A DNA stretch of 64,000 bases from JAKZRT01 sp965247915 (GCA_965247915.1 OZ252048.1:1364001-1428000), one strand, 5' to 3'. Positions 16,356-24,900 are shown, numbered from the stretch's first letter. Notes: a model not told the origin generated them from the letters alone. Program-made: numbers and translations.

Positions 16356-17165
16356 TTAGAGGAACGGATTTCCGGCGAGCGCCTGGGCGAACACGGCCAG
16401 CGTGAAGGTGATATAGATAGCCAGACCCGCCAGAATCGCCGGGCGATGCGTGTATTTCTGCGTCATCGTGACCACGCCCAGGGCGAAGGCGGGGACAAAG
16501 TGCATCGTGTGCGTAGCAAAGAAATGACCCGCACGCAGATCGCCGACCTCGCGGCTCCAGCCCTTGATCGGAAGCATATCGCCGCTGACCGGCGTGCCGA
16601 TGAAATGCGACGTGCCCGACGACATCGTGCCCGCGATCAGCAGCGTCAGCGCGAAGGTCGCGATCAGGCTCAGCGCTGTGGCCTGAACCAGCGGTCGGGC
16701 CGAGAGGCGGAAAATGGCGATGCCATAGACCAGGCTGGCCGAGGTCAGCGTGACCGCGAACAGCCCCATGATGCCGTAGATCGCGGCCATGATTGGCGTG
16801 GAATTGTTGAAATGCGACGCTTCAGCCAGTCGCGCGCCATTGCCGATCCAGATTATTTCGGCGGCAATACAGAAGATGACCGCCGATGAGAACATCCGGT
16901 AAGCGCGGCGGTCACGCATTCGGACCGGCACGAAGCGCGCGAAAAAAGCCAGCGTGATCAGATAGAGACCCAGCGACAGCTCAAACTTCAGCGGCTTGAT
17001 CCAGGGGTTGAGGCCTTCAAAACTGCGTGCGTCCAGGCCCAGGGCGGCCAGCGTCGGGATCGCCAGCAGCGCCAGCATAATTGCCATGGCGGTGAAGCGG
17101 GGTTCGTCGGACGCCAGCCGGGCAAAGGGGTTGGCGAAGGGCGGGATGGTGTTGGCGGCGGTCAT
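16356..17165 (-). CDS. multi-pass integral membrane protein, hypothetical
   Basis: A roughly 269-residue protein with seven or eight hydrophobic segments, including FTAMAIMLALLAIPTLAALG, LSLGLYLITLAFFARFVPV, MAAIYGIMGLFAVTLTSAS and FVPAFALGVVTM. Conserved-looking polar clusters sit at membrane edges: LNPWIKPLKFELS, IWIGNGARLAEASHFN and FFATHTMHFVPAFA. I cannot name a family. The start at 17165 overlaps the stop of the ABA4-like gene (ATGA), so the two are translationally coupled and likely work together. Both are transcribed away from the TetR gene at 17700. An enzyme or small-molecule binder in the membrane is possible. Confidence 0.7.
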   Translation of the reverse strand: MTAANTIPPFANPFARLASDEPRFTAMAIMLALLAIPTLAALGLDARSFEGLNPWIKPLKFELSLGLYLITLAFFARFVPVRMRDRRAYRMFSSAVIFCIAAEIIWIGNGARLAEASHFNNSTPIMAAIYGIMGLFAVTLTSASLVYGIAIFRLSARPLVQATALSLIATFALTLLIAGTMSSGTSHFIGTPVSGDMLPIKGWSREVGDLRAGHFFATHTMHFVPAFALGVVTMTQKYTHRPAILAGLAIYITFTLAVFAQALAGNPFL

Positions 17166-17593
17166 GCGGGGGCCTTTGAGTTGGTGGCGCGCGCGGTGCG
17201 CAGCGCGAGGTAGCGCAAAAATCCGATCGGTCCGAACAGGAAGGTCAGTGCCAGGCAAGGGATGACCCACAGGTGCGGGATTGCTCGGGCGCGGGCGTCG
17301 CGGGCTTGCCACGCGCCGATGATCAGATCAAAGGCCAGAAAATGAACCCACACCGCCAGCGCGAGCGCCGGCGAGGTGAAAAGAAGCTGCACATTGGCCA
17401 GCGTGTCGAACCCACCCTCGGCTGCCGACCAGTTGACCAGGACCAGCGCGAAGTACATGAGCGACAGAATGACCGGGATGACCAGACCGGCCGCGTATGC
17501 GATCGCGCGCGGGGCAGCGGGAAAGGCCAAAAGCGCGATCCATCCCACAAGCGCCAGCGGATTTGCGATCTGAAACTATGTATCGGGGTTCAT
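17162..17593 (-). pseudogene. ABA4-like (DUF4281) membrane protein with an in-frame TAG at codon 6
   Basis: From the ATG at 17593 the frame reads MNPDT, TAG (17576-17578), then FQIANPLALVGWIALLAFPA and the rest of a four-helix ABA4-like protein (LSLMYFALVLVNW, WVHFLAFDLIIGAWQARDA, PCLALTFLFGPIGFL). The amber codon most simply comes from CAG. Translation could start at a GTG at 17548 instead and lose 15 residues before the first helix, so the protein may still be made. In plants ABA4 acts in neoxanthin metabolism; the bacterial role is unknown. It lies first in a two-gene operon divergent from a TetR regulator. Confidence 0.7.
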
Positions 17594-17611
17594 GACGATC
17601 CTCGTAATGAA

Positions 17612-17678
17612 CTTGACGATGACAAGATACATAGAGGCGATAACTTGCCACTGTCAAGATAAATTTGACAGTGGCAAG
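17612..17678. promoter_or_regulatory. three CTTG-N7-CAAG operator-like sites between divergent genes
   Basis: Three related 15-mers occur: CTTGACGATGACAAG (17612-17626), CTTGCCACTGTCAAG (17644-17658) and TTTGACAGTGGCAAG (17664-17678). The last two together form a perfect 14-bp inverted repeat, CTTGCCACTGTCAA and TTGACAGTGGCAAG around a 7-nt spacer. This is the expected layout for autoregulation by the TetR protein encoded at 17700 and repression of the membrane-protein operon on the other side. Confidence 0.75.
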
Positions 17679-17693
17679 ATGACTCTCTAGCTA
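17665..17693 (+). promoter_or_regulatory. sigma-70-like promoter of the tetR gene, probably leaderless
   Basis: TTGACA (17665-17670) and TAGCTA (17688-17693) are 17 bp apart. The start codon is at 17700, only 6 bases after the -10 box, so the transcript would begin at or beside the ATG. The -35 box lies within the inverted-repeat operator, so repressor binding would block it. Confidence 0.55.
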
Positions 17694-17699
17694 GGGGCC

Positions 17700-18323
17700 A
17701 TGAGCAAGATCACATCAGATAGGGAAAAAGCCCCGTATCACCATGGCGATCTGCGCTGCGCCCTGCTTGACGCCGCCGAGGCCGAACTGGAAGCCGCTGG
17801 GATCGAAGGATTTTCATTGCGTAAAGTCGCCAAACGCGCCGGTGTCAGCCACGCCGCCCCGGCGCATCACTTTGGAACGGCAGCGGGCCTTTTGACCGCG
17901 CTTGCGGCCGAAGGCTTTCGCCGGTTCGTGGCAACCCAAAAACGCAGGCAGGCAACATTTCCGGGTGATCCCGAATCGCAAATGGTGGCCGCCGGACTAG
18001 GGTACATAGACTTTGCAATGGACCATAATGCGCTTTTCCGGCTGGTGTTTTCTTCGACGCGGCCCGACCATCAGGACCCCGACCTTGACGCCGCCTCGTC
18101 CGAGGCGTTCGACTATCTTGTCGAATGCATAAAGGCGATCACGGGGACCAGCGCGCATAGCGACGTCGCTGCGATGATGGATGCGCTGGCCGTCTGGGCG
18201 ATGTCGCATGGTCTGGCCGATCTGCTGTCGTCGCAGCAGATGCCGCCATTGAGTGAACTGCGCCAGGAGCGGCGCGATGATGCATTGTCCGCGATCCTGC
18301 GGCGGGCTATTCCCAGGACTTGA
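17700..18323 (+). CDS. TetR/AcrR family transcriptional regulator
   Basis: A 207-residue regulator. The N-terminal helix-turn-helix (LRCALLDAAEAELEAAGIEGFSLRKVAKRAGVSHAA, about residues 17-52) is followed by the typical HHFGTAAGLLTALAAEGFRRF. The C-terminal part (GLGYIDFAMDHNALFRLVFSS, ALAVWAMSHGLADLL) matches the WHG effector-binding domain. It should bind the inverted repeats at 17612-17678 and control both itself and the divergent membrane genes at 16356-17593. The ligand is unknown. Its 3' end overlaps the convergent HD-domain gene by 17 bp. Confidence 0.9.
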   Translation: MSKITSDREKAPYHHGDLRCALLDAAEAELEAAGIEGFSLRKVAKRAGVSHAAPAHHFGTAAGLLTALAAEGFRRFVATQKRRQATFPGDPESQMVAAGLGYIDFAMDHNALFRLVFSSTRPDHQDPDLDAASSEAFDYLVECIKAITGTSAHSDVAAMMDALAVWAMSHGLADLLSSQQMPPLSELRQERRDDALSAILRRAIPRT

Positions 18324-18909
18324 CCAGCGGTTCGCGCGTACCGGTGCGGATCACCGCCGGGTCATAAGGCGCGCGGACAAAGACCGCGCGCACCCGGTCG
18401 CGGAAGTGGTCGAGCGTGGCCGTGTCATAGCCGGGGTCGAACGACGCCTGGTCCCAGCGTTCGCAGAACGTGGCGCAATCGTCGAAATAGGGGTGGCCCT
18501 TCCAGGCGTCGCGCTTCAACGGGTTCGCGCCGACATGCTGGCCGTAATAAGCAAGCTGAAAATCGCCATGCTTTTCGACCACCCAGGTGCATTGCTCGCG
18601 CACGAAGGGTTTCAGGATGGCGGCGGCGTATTCGTCGTGGTTATGCGGCGCGAAAATGTCGCCGATGTCGTGCAAAAGTGCGGCGACGATCCAGTCGGTA
18701 TCGGCGCCGTCGCGCTCGGCGCGCGTAGCCGCCTGCAGGGAATGACCAAGCCGCGTGACCTGGTAGCCCGAGAGGCTTTCGTCGAGCGCGACAAGCGCGC
18801 CCAAAAGCCGGTCGGCGGTGCCCTTGGTATAGGCGACCTCATGCGCGGTGAGATAAGCGTAATCTTCGGCGTCGCCGTCCTTCATGGCGGTAAACTTGAC
18901 GTGGTCCAT
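18307..18909 (-). CDS. HD-domain diiron oxygenase, TmpB/PhnZ-like
   Basis: A 200-residue HD-domain protein with a full set of six candidate metal ligands: H56, H80-D81 (LLHDIGD), H91, H114 and D153 (RWDQAS). Spacing matches PhnZ, a mixed-valent diiron oxygenase that cleaves the C-P bond of a hydroxyphosphonate. The gene follows, by 5 bp, a 2-oxoglutarate oxygenase, as in the TmpA/TmpB pair that converts 2-trimethylaminoethylphosphonate to glycine betaine and phosphate. In PhnZ a Tyr and a Glu stand 10 and 7 residues before the first ligand; here those positions are Leu46 and Tyr49, so the substrate may differ. No phosphonate transporter is adjacent. Confidence 0.75.
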   Translation of the reverse strand: MDHVKFTAMKDGDAEDYAYLTAHEVAYTKGTADRLLGALVALDESLSGYQVTRLGHSLQAATRAERDGADTDWIVAALLHDIGDIFAPHNHDEYAAAILKPFVREQCTWVVEKHGDFQLAYYGQHVGANPLKRDAWKGHPYFDDCATFCERWDQASFDPGYDTATLDHFRDRVRAVFVRAPYDPAVIRTGTREPLVKSWE

Positions 18910-18914
18910 GGGGC

Positions 18915-19796
18915 CTATCCTCTGGCGTAGATGTCGGAATTTCCGCGCGCGCCCTTCATCATGACAGCGGCCTGAGCGTCGCGTATTTTCTGATGCAGGT
19001 CCAGCGCCTGGGGCGCGAAGTTTGCGGTCGGCGGATCGAAGGCGGCGAAATTTCCGTGCCGGTCCCGGCCACGCACGAGCTGCGCGTAATCGCGGTCGCC
19101 GACCTCCTGGTTGAAGTCGGGCCGCACAAAGCGCACCGCGGCTCCGATCCGGCGGTCGGCGCTGGTGTTCGGCCCCGATCCGTGGATGGTCAGGCCGTGG
19201 TGCAGGCTGATCTGGCCGGGCGCGAGTTCGATGGCGGTTTTGTCGGCGTCGTCGATGTCAACGCGCACTTCCTGGCCGCGGCTGAGCAAGTTGTCTTTGG
19301 AAAACGTATCTTCGTGCGGCAGGATCGCGTTCTTATGGCTGGCGCGCACGAAATCCATGCAGCCCGACGCAGGCGTGGCCGGGCTGAGCGCCAGCCAGGC
19401 GGTGGTCAGCCCTTGCGTCGCTCCGAGCCCCCAATAGGTCAGGTCCTGGTGCATCGAGACGATGGCTTTTGTCCGCGCCTCCTTGATGAAGAACTCGACC
19501 GAATAGATCATGATGTCGGGGCCAAGCACGCCTTCGACCACGTCCAATATCGCCGCGTGGCTGCCAATCGCGTAGGCCAGCGGCATGACCACATGAGCGT
19601 TGATGCGTTTGTAGGTATTGAGCGGCTGGGGCAGGTCTGCGGTGCGCCATTTGGCCTCGATCGCCTCTAGCTCGGCACGCCAGGCGGCGGCCTGATCGGA
19701 CGGCACGACCGTGACCGGGAAGAGAAAGCCGTCGTCGTGGTAGGCCGCGACTTGGCTGGCCGCAAGACGTCCGTTTGTCAGCGCGATTGGTGTCAT
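18915..19796 (-). CDS. PhyH-type Fe(II)/2-oxoglutarate dioxygenase, TmpA/PhnY-like
   Basis: A 293-residue oxygenase of the phytanoyl-CoA dioxygenase family. The facial triad is visible as HQD (H116, D118) and the His of LTIHGSGPN (H205), with R216 for 2-oxoglutarate. In the paired TmpA/TmpB or PhnY/PhnZ systems this enzyme hydroxylates the carbon next to phosphorus and passes the product to the HD oxygenase. The start at 19796 (MTPIALTNGRLAASQ) is the first ATG consistent with the family. The HD gene lies 5 bp downstream, so they form an operon. Phosphonate as substrate is inferred from the pairing, not shown. Confidence 0.82.
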   Translation of the reverse strand: MTPIALTNGRLAASQVAAYHDDGFLFPVTVVPSDQAAAWRAELEAIEAKWRTADLPQPLNTYKRINAHVVMPLAYAIGSHAAILDVVEGVLGPDIMIYSVEFFIKEARTKAIVSMHQDLTYWGLGATQGLTTAWLALSPATPASGCMDFVRASHKNAILPHEDTFSKDNLLSRGQEVRVDIDDADKTAIELAPGQISLHHGLTIHGSGPNTSADRRIGAAVRFVRPDFNQEVGDRDYAQLVRGRDRHGNFAAFDPPTANFAPQALDLHQKIRDAQAAVMMKGARGNSDIYARG

Positions 19797-19890
19797 GGCG
19801 ACCCCTGATTGACCAGAATTACCCTGCGCCGATAGCCCTGCAATTCTGTTCCATTTTCGACCCGAACGTGACGTTTTCCTGCGTTGCGGA

Positions 19891-20190
19891 TCAGAGCCCG
19901 CCGTCGATTTTGGTGGCGAGCTGGACCAGCGATTCGGTGTCGGTGACACCGGGTATCGCGCCTATAGCGTCAAACGTTTCGTCAAGTGCTGCGGTGTCGC
20001 GGGTGGACACGTTCAGGATCAGATCGAACCGGCCCGAGGGGCGGTATGCGCGCGTTCAACCTGCGGCAGCAGCGCCAGGCGCTGGAGCACGCCGGGCGTG
20101 GCGCGCGGCTCAACCCGGATCAGAACCGTGGCGCGGATGCGTGCAGCCACTGAGCCGGTGCCCGGGCGAAGGCCATAGCCCGCGATCATG
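19891..20190 (-). pseudogene. AsnC/Lrp regulator, 3' remnant with frameshift
   Basis: The minus strand encodes IAGYGLRPGTGSVAARIRATV, LIRVEPRATPGVLQRLALLP and QVERAHT, then continues only in another frame as SGRFDLILNVSTRDTAALDE, IPGVTDTESLVQLATKIDGGL and a stop at 19891. Together this is the ligand-binding (RAM) domain of an Lrp/AsnC protein. The frame change is near 20038-20042 in a CCCC run. The helix-turn-helix half is missing: upstream of about 20190 the sequence belongs to a different, oppositely oriented gene remnant. Confidence 0.75.
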
Positions 20191-20439
20191 CCGCGCGATG
20201 TGCGCGTGCTGGACGCGGCGGGGCGTTTGCGCGCCGGGCCCGAGGCCCCGTTCACGGATTTCGGTACGACCTGCGACAGCCCCGACCGGTTGCCGGGGGC
20301 GGTGGAATTGCCCCAGAGCATCACCGAAGGCGATTACCTTCTGTTCGGCGGTCTGGGGGCCTACGCCCGGGCGATGGCGACCGGGTTCAACGGATACGGG
20401 CCGGCCGACGTGGTGACGGTCGATCGGACGATGCCGTGA
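20188..20439 (+). pseudogene. type III PLP decarboxylase (ornithine decarboxylase-like), C-terminal remnant
   Basis: About 80 residues match the C-terminus of type III PLP-dependent ornithine/diaminopimelate-type decarboxylases: TTCDSPDRLPGAVELPQ, GDYLLFGGLGAYARAMATGFNGYG and VVTVD. The CDS motif cysteine and the tyrosine/phenylalanine C-terminal signature are present, but the barrel domain with the PLP lysine (about 300 residues) is absent. The remnant abuts the AsnC remnant head to head at about 20188, as if one deletion removed both 5' halves and the divergent promoter between them. Confidence 0.72.
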
Positions 20440-20458
20440 CGGATCGGGTTGAAGGAGC

Positions 20459-22774
20459 TTAGTCCGCCGTCAAAAGCGGGGGCTTGTCGCCAGACAGGCG
20501 CGGGTTGTCCAGCGCCTCGATCCTGAGATCAATTTTGCCAGCCTTGACGCCAACCTTGACCACCCCGCCCTTGGCAAGTTTGCCAAACAACAGCTCTTCG
20601 GCCAGGCCTTTTTTGATGTGTTCCTGAATGACCCGGCCCAGCGGGCGGGCACCCATCTTGTCGTCATAGCCCCTGTCAGCCAGCCATTCGGCGGCGGCGC
20701 GGGTGAGTTCGATGGTGACGTTGCGGTCCATGAGCTGCGCTTCGAGCTGCAGCACGAATTTCTCGACCACCTGCATAATCACCTCTTTGGGGAGCGATGC
20801 AAAGCTGATCACCGCGTCAAGCCGGTTGCGAAACTCCGGCGTGAAAGTGCGCTCGATGGCAGCGGTGTCTTCACCTTCGCGCTTGTCCCGGCCAAAGCCG
20901 ACGGCCGATTTCTCCATCTCGGCGGCACCTGCGTTCGAAGTCATGATCAGGATCACGTTGCGGAAATCGACCTGCCGCCCGTTGTGGTCGGTCAGTTTGC
21001 CGTGGTCCATGATCTGCAGCAGGATGTTATAGACATCCGGGTGCGCTTTTTCGATCTCGTCAAGCAGCAGCACGCAATGGGGGTGCTGGTCGACGCCGTC
21101 GGTCAGCATGCCGCCCTGATCGAAGCCCACATAGCCCGGAGGCGCGCCGATCAGGCGCGAAACCGCGTGTTTTTCCATGTATTCGGACATGTCAAAGCGC
21201 AGAAGCTCGACCCCCAGATTGTCGGCCAGTTGCCGCGCGACCTCGGTCTTGCCGACGCCGGTGGGGCCGGCAAAGACGTAATTGCCGATCGGTTTTTCGG
21301 GCTCGCGCAGGCCGGCGCGGGCCAGTTTGATGGCGCTCGACAGCGCGTCGATGGCATCGTCCTGGCCGAAAACCACGCGTTTCAGCGATTTTTCAAGGTC
21401 TTTCAGAACCTCGGCATCGTCCTTCGAGATATTCTTGGGCGGAATGCGCGCGATTTTCGCGACCACCGCCTCAATCTCTTTCGTGCCAATGGTTTTGCGG
21501 CGTTTCGATTCGGCGACCAGATGCTGGGCCGCACCGGCCTCGTCGATCACGTCGATGGCCTTGTCGGGCAGTTTGCGGTCGTGGATATACCGCGCCGCAA
21601 GCTCGACCGCCGATTTGATCGCCTCAGACGTATAGCGGATGTCGTGATGTTCCTCGAAATAGGGTTTGAGGCCTTTGAGGATCTTGATGCTGTCGGGCAC
21701 CGAGGGTTCGTTCACGTCGATCTTCTGGAACCGGCGCGACAGCGCGCGGTCTTTCTCGAAGTGTTGGCGGAATTCCTTGTAGGTGGTCGAGCCCATGCAC
21801 CTGAGTTTGCCGCCCTGGAGCGCCGGCTTTAGCAGGTTCGAGGCATCCATCGTGCCGCCGGACGTAGCCCCGGCACCGATCACGGTGTGAATTTCGTCGA
21901 TGAACAGGATCGCGTCGTCGTGATCTTCAAGCTCGTTCACCACGGCCTTGAGCCGTTCCTCAAAGTCGCCGCGATAGCGGGTCCCGGCCAGCAGAGCGCC
22001 CATGTCGAGCGCGTAGATAGTGGCCCCTGACAGAACATCCGGGGTTTCGCCGCCGATGATTTTGCGCGCCAGCCCTTCGGCGATGGCAGTTTTGCCGACG
22101 CCGGGGTCGCCCACCAGAAGCGGGTTGTTCTTGCGGCGGCGGCACAGCACCTGGATGCAGCGCTCGACCTCGTGTTCGCGGCCGATCAGCGGGTCAACTT
22201 CGCCTTTGTGGGCCTTGGCGTTGAGATCGACGCAATATTTGGCCAGCGCCGATTCCTTGTTGTCGGCCTCGGGTGCGCCGGAGTCTTCGTCGGCTTCGGC
22301 CCCCGTCACCGGGCGCGGTTCGCCAAACTCGGCATCCTTAGCGACGCCATGCGCGATGTAGTTCACCGCGTCATAGCGGGTCATATCCTGTTCCTGCAGG
22401 AAGTAGGCGGCGTTCGATTCGCGTTCGGCGAAGATCGCGACCAGTACGTTGGCGCCCGTTACCTCGGTCCGGCCCGACGATTGCACGTGGATCGCGGCGC
22501 GCTGGATGACGCGCTGGAAGGCGGCGGTCGGCACCGCTTCGGAGCCTTCGACGTCGGTCACAAGCGTCGACAGATCGTCGTCGATAAATTCGATCAGGGT
22601 GGCGCGCAGCTGTTCCAGATCAACGCTGCAGGCCTGCATGACCTTGGCGGCATCCGGTTCGGTGATCAGCGACAACAGCAGGTGTTCCAGCGTCGCCAGT
22701 TCGTGGCGGCGTTCGTTGGCCAGCGCGAGCGCGTGGTGAATGGCAGCTTCCAGTGTTTTCGAAAACGACGGCAC
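20459..22774 (-). CDS. clpA: ATP-dependent Clp protease ATP-binding subunit ClpA
   Basis: A 771-residue AAA+ unfoldase that feeds substrates to ClpP. The N-terminal double Clp-N repeat (MPSFSKTLEAAIHHALALANERRHELATLEHLL) binds the adaptor ClpS. Two ATPase modules follow, with Walker A motifs GDPGVGKTAIAEGLA and GPTGVGKTEVARQLA, Walker B ILFIDEIHTV and VLLLDEIEKAHP, and the IGL-type loop that docks ClpP near the C-terminus in the ClpA subfamily. No ClpB-type middle coiled coil is present, which separates it from ClpB. No clpS is adjacent in the window. Length is normal. Confidence 0.95.
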   Translation of the reverse strand: MPSFSKTLEAAIHHALALANERRHELATLEHLLLSLITEPDAAKVMQACSVDLEQLRATLIEFIDDDLSTLVTDVEGSEAVPTAAFQRVIQRAAIHVQSSGRTEVTGANVLVAIFAERESNAAYFLQEQDMTRYDAVNYIAHGVAKDAEFGEPRPVTGAEADEDSGAPEADNKESALAKYCVDLNAKAHKGEVDPLIGREHEVERCIQVLCRRRKNNPLLVGDPGVGKTAIAEGLARKIIGGETPDVLSGATIYALDMGALLAGTRYRGDFEERLKAVVNELEDHDDAILFIDEIHTVIGAGATSGGTMDASNLLKPALQGGKLRCMGSTTYKEFRQHFEKDRALSRRFQKIDVNEPSVPDSIKILKGLKPYFEEHHDIRYTSEAIKSAVELAARYIHDRKLPDKAIDVIDEAGAAQHLVAESKRRKTIGTKEIEAVVAKIARIPPKNISKDDAEVLKDLEKSLKRVVFGQDDAIDALSSAIKLARAGLREPEKPIGNYVFAGPTGVGKTEVARQLADNLGVELLRFDMSEYMEKHAVSRLIGAPPGYVGFDQGGMLTDGVDQHPHCVLLLDEIEKAHPDVYNILLQIMDHGKLTDHNGRQVDFRNVILIMTSNAGAAEMEKSAVGFGRDKREGEDTAAIERTFTPEFRNRLDAVISFASLPKEVIMQVVEKFVLQLEAQLMDRNVTIELTRAAAEWLADRGYDDKMGARPLGRVIQEHIKKGLAEELLFGKLAKGGVVKVGVKAGKIDLRIEALDNPRLSGDKPPLLTAD

Positions 22775-22953
22775 GTGACCAGTTCCCTTACCGCGGCCGA
22801 AGCGGCCGACCCTAAACCGATATTTGCATCCTACCCTTAAAGTTCGGTTTTATTCGCCCATCTTCAAGGCTTTTTTGTTCAATCTTCGTCACAATTGGTT
22901 CGCGCGCAACAGTGGGCCGGTTGGCCACAGATGACGAACATTCTCGAATTCTG

Positions 22954-23721
22954 TCAAAACCGGTCTTTTCGGCCCCGAATCTCGGCAAAAACCGCCGCAT
23001 CCGGCGCGTTTTCCATGCCAAGCGCGGATTTCAACGCAGCCTCGCCAGCCCTTAAGAAAGGATTGGTCGACCGTTCGGTGCCCAGGTTAGAGGGCACGGT
23101 TGGCGCGCCATTTTCGCGCAATCGGGTGATTTCGGCAACGCGCGCGGCAAGCGCGGCGTTGTCGGGGTCGATCGTAACTGCAAAACGTGCATTGGCGGCG
23201 GTGTATTCATGGCCGGAATAGACGGTGGTCTCGCCCGGCAGCGCGGCGAGCTTGGATAGGCTTTCCCACATCTGGTCCATCGTGCCCTCAAACACCCGCC
23301 CGCAGCCAAGCGCCATCAGGCTGTCGGCGGTAAAGACCGCCGCGGCAGCCGGCATGTAAAAGGCGATGTGCCCGACGGTGTGACCCGAGACATCGATGAT
23401 CTGCACATCTTGCCCGGCGATGGTCAGCCGGTCGCCCTCGGCCACCTGGGTATCAAGCGGCGGCAGGCGGTGCGCGTCGGCGGCGGCACCGATCACCGTA
23501 GGACCATGCGTGGCCACAAGATCGGCGACGCCGTCGATGTGGTCGAAATGATGGTGGGTCAGAAGGATTGTTGAAAGCTGCCAGCCGCGATCATCAAGTG
23601 CGGAGGCCAGCGGCGCGGTTTCGGGCGCATCGACAAGGGCGGTTTCGCCGGTGCCGCTGTCGTGGATCAAAAAGGCATAATTATCCTGGCGGCAGGGGAT
23701 CGTGAGTATTTCGACAGGCAT
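22954..23721 (-). CDS. gloB: hydroxyacylglutathione hydrolase (glyoxalase II)
   Basis: A 255-residue metallo-beta-lactamase-fold hydrolase that splits S-lactoylglutathione to lactate and glutathione. The metal motif THHHFDHIDG is near residue 55, with further ligands in VSGHTVGHIAFY, FTADSLMALGCGRVFEG and VYSGHEYTAANARFA. The C-terminal glutathione-binding helices (VPSNLGTERSTNPFLR) are present. The start at 23721 (MPVEILTIPCRQDNYAFLI) matches the family; the 21 residues upstream do not. It is divergent from the methyltransferase gene that begins 63 bp away. Confidence 0.95.
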   Translation of the reverse strand: MPVEILTIPCRQDNYAFLIHDSGTGETALVDAPETAPLASALDDRGWQLSTILLTHHHFDHIDGVADLVATHGPTVIGAAADAHRLPPLDTQVAEGDRLTIAGQDVQIIDVSGHTVGHIAFYMPAAAAVFTADSLMALGCGRVFEGTMDQMWESLSKLAALPGETTVYSGHEYTAANARFAVTIDPDNAALAARVAEITRLRENGAPTVPSNLGTERSTNPFLRAGEAALKSALGMENAPDAAVFAEIRGRKDRF

Positions 23722-23783
23722 GGTGTTTCCCTCCCGCTGAGATAAGGTTGGCCCAAGACTGGCCCAAGCCGGGGAGCGGCGCA

Positions 23784-24536
23784 ATGCACGTTGATGTGCT
23801 GGATCTCAGCAGCTTTTATTATCGCACCGGGCTTGGCCGCGCGGCGCGGTCGTCGGTGCGCTCGGCGGTGCTGCGATTGTGGCTCGCGGACCAGGTTGCC
23901 GGGCTGAACATGCTGGGCTTCGGCTTTGCAGCACCCGTGCTGCGCCCTTATTTGACCAAGGCGCGCAGGGTTATCGCGGCCATGCCAGGCCCGCAGGGCG
24001 TCATGCCCTGGCCCAAACCCGATGCAAATATCGCAGTGCTGGTCGAGGAAACAAGCTGGCCGATCGACACCGGGTCGGTCGACCGGCTGGTGCTGCTGCA
24101 CGGGCTGGAGACCAGCGAGAACCCCACATTGCTGCTGGACGAATGCTGGCGGGTGCTGGGACCGGGGGGGCGGGCGCTGTTCATTGTGCCCAACCGTGCT
24201 GGAATGTGGGCCCGGCGCGACCGGACGCCGTTCGGGTTTGGCCGCCCCTATACGCTCAGCCAGCTGGAGACCCAGCTGCGCCGTCATTCGTTTGCGCCCG
24301 AGCGCCACATCGGGGCGCTGTTCCAGCCGCCGTCGCAGAGGCGGTTCTGGCTGCGGACCGGACCCTTGTGGGAGCGCATGGGGCCGAAATTGCCGTCGCG
24401 GCTGGCCGGCGGGGTGGTGATTGTCGAGGCCACCAAGCGCGTCTATGCGCTCAAGCGGCCGGGGCTGCCCGAGGCGGTGAAAAAGCCGCTGCGGGCGCTC
24501 GACGGTCTGTCGAAACCCGCGCCAAAGCCGGTTTAG
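23784..24536 (+). CDS. class I SAM-dependent methyltransferase-like protein
   Basis: A 250-residue protein of the Methyltransf_11 type, usual beside gloB in Rhodobacteraceae. MLGFGFAAPVLRPY stands at the position of the SAM glycine motif, LVLLHGLETSENPTLLLDECWRVLGPGGRALFIVPN carries the acidic strand and the strand-5 GPGG turn. The glycine motif is degenerate (no GxGxG), so catalysis is uncertain. The C-terminal part is basic (VEATKRVYALKRPGLPEAVKKPLRAL). The substrate is unknown. It may share a divergent promoter with gloB. Confidence 0.75.
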   Translation: MHVDVLDLSSFYYRTGLGRAARSSVRSAVLRLWLADQVAGLNMLGFGFAAPVLRPYLTKARRVIAAMPGPQGVMPWPKPDANIAVLVEETSWPIDTGSVDRLVLLHGLETSENPTLLLDECWRVLGPGGRALFIVPNRAGMWARRDRTPFGFGRPYTLSQLETQLRRHSFAPERHIGALFQPPSQRRFWLRTGPLWERMGPKLPSRLAGGVVIVEATKRVYALKRPGLPEAVKKPLRALDGLSKPAPKPV

Positions 24537-24578
24537 GCATCATCAGTAAATTTCCTTGCACTCATGACCAATCAAGCG

Positions 24579-24602
24579 GAACGCCGCTGCAGGCGGCGGT
24601 TC
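24579..24602 (+). terminator. hairpin after the methyltransferase gene
   Basis: GAAC-GCCGC pairs with GCGGCGGTTC with a one-base bulge, 42 bp after the stop codon. The following sequence TGATTTCC has only a short T run, so it may be a weak terminator. Confidence 0.4.
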
Positions 24603-24900
24603 TGATTTCCCTGATGGGTCGCGCGCCCTGGCGCGGATCAAATCCGGTCGATCCGTTCTGTGGTCTGGAAGACGCGCGGTATTGACGCCGCGCACCAAGT
24701 CATCCGGCCCGAAATCAACGCCGGATCGACGGATTCGATGGTCAGCAAGCGCCCCTTGAGCTAGAAAAAATGCTGATAGGGGACGCATACCGTCGCACCC
24801 TTCCGCAAGCCTTTGTTTTTTAATGATTTGCGCCATTTCCGATTTCGGCCAACGCGGTTGCGAGGTCAGAATTGGTCTGGTAGATGCACGGCGATTTGAT

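Noticed and set aside
20618..21832. Plus-strand open frame of 404 codons
   Set aside because: It is antisense to clpA with no recognisable sequence.
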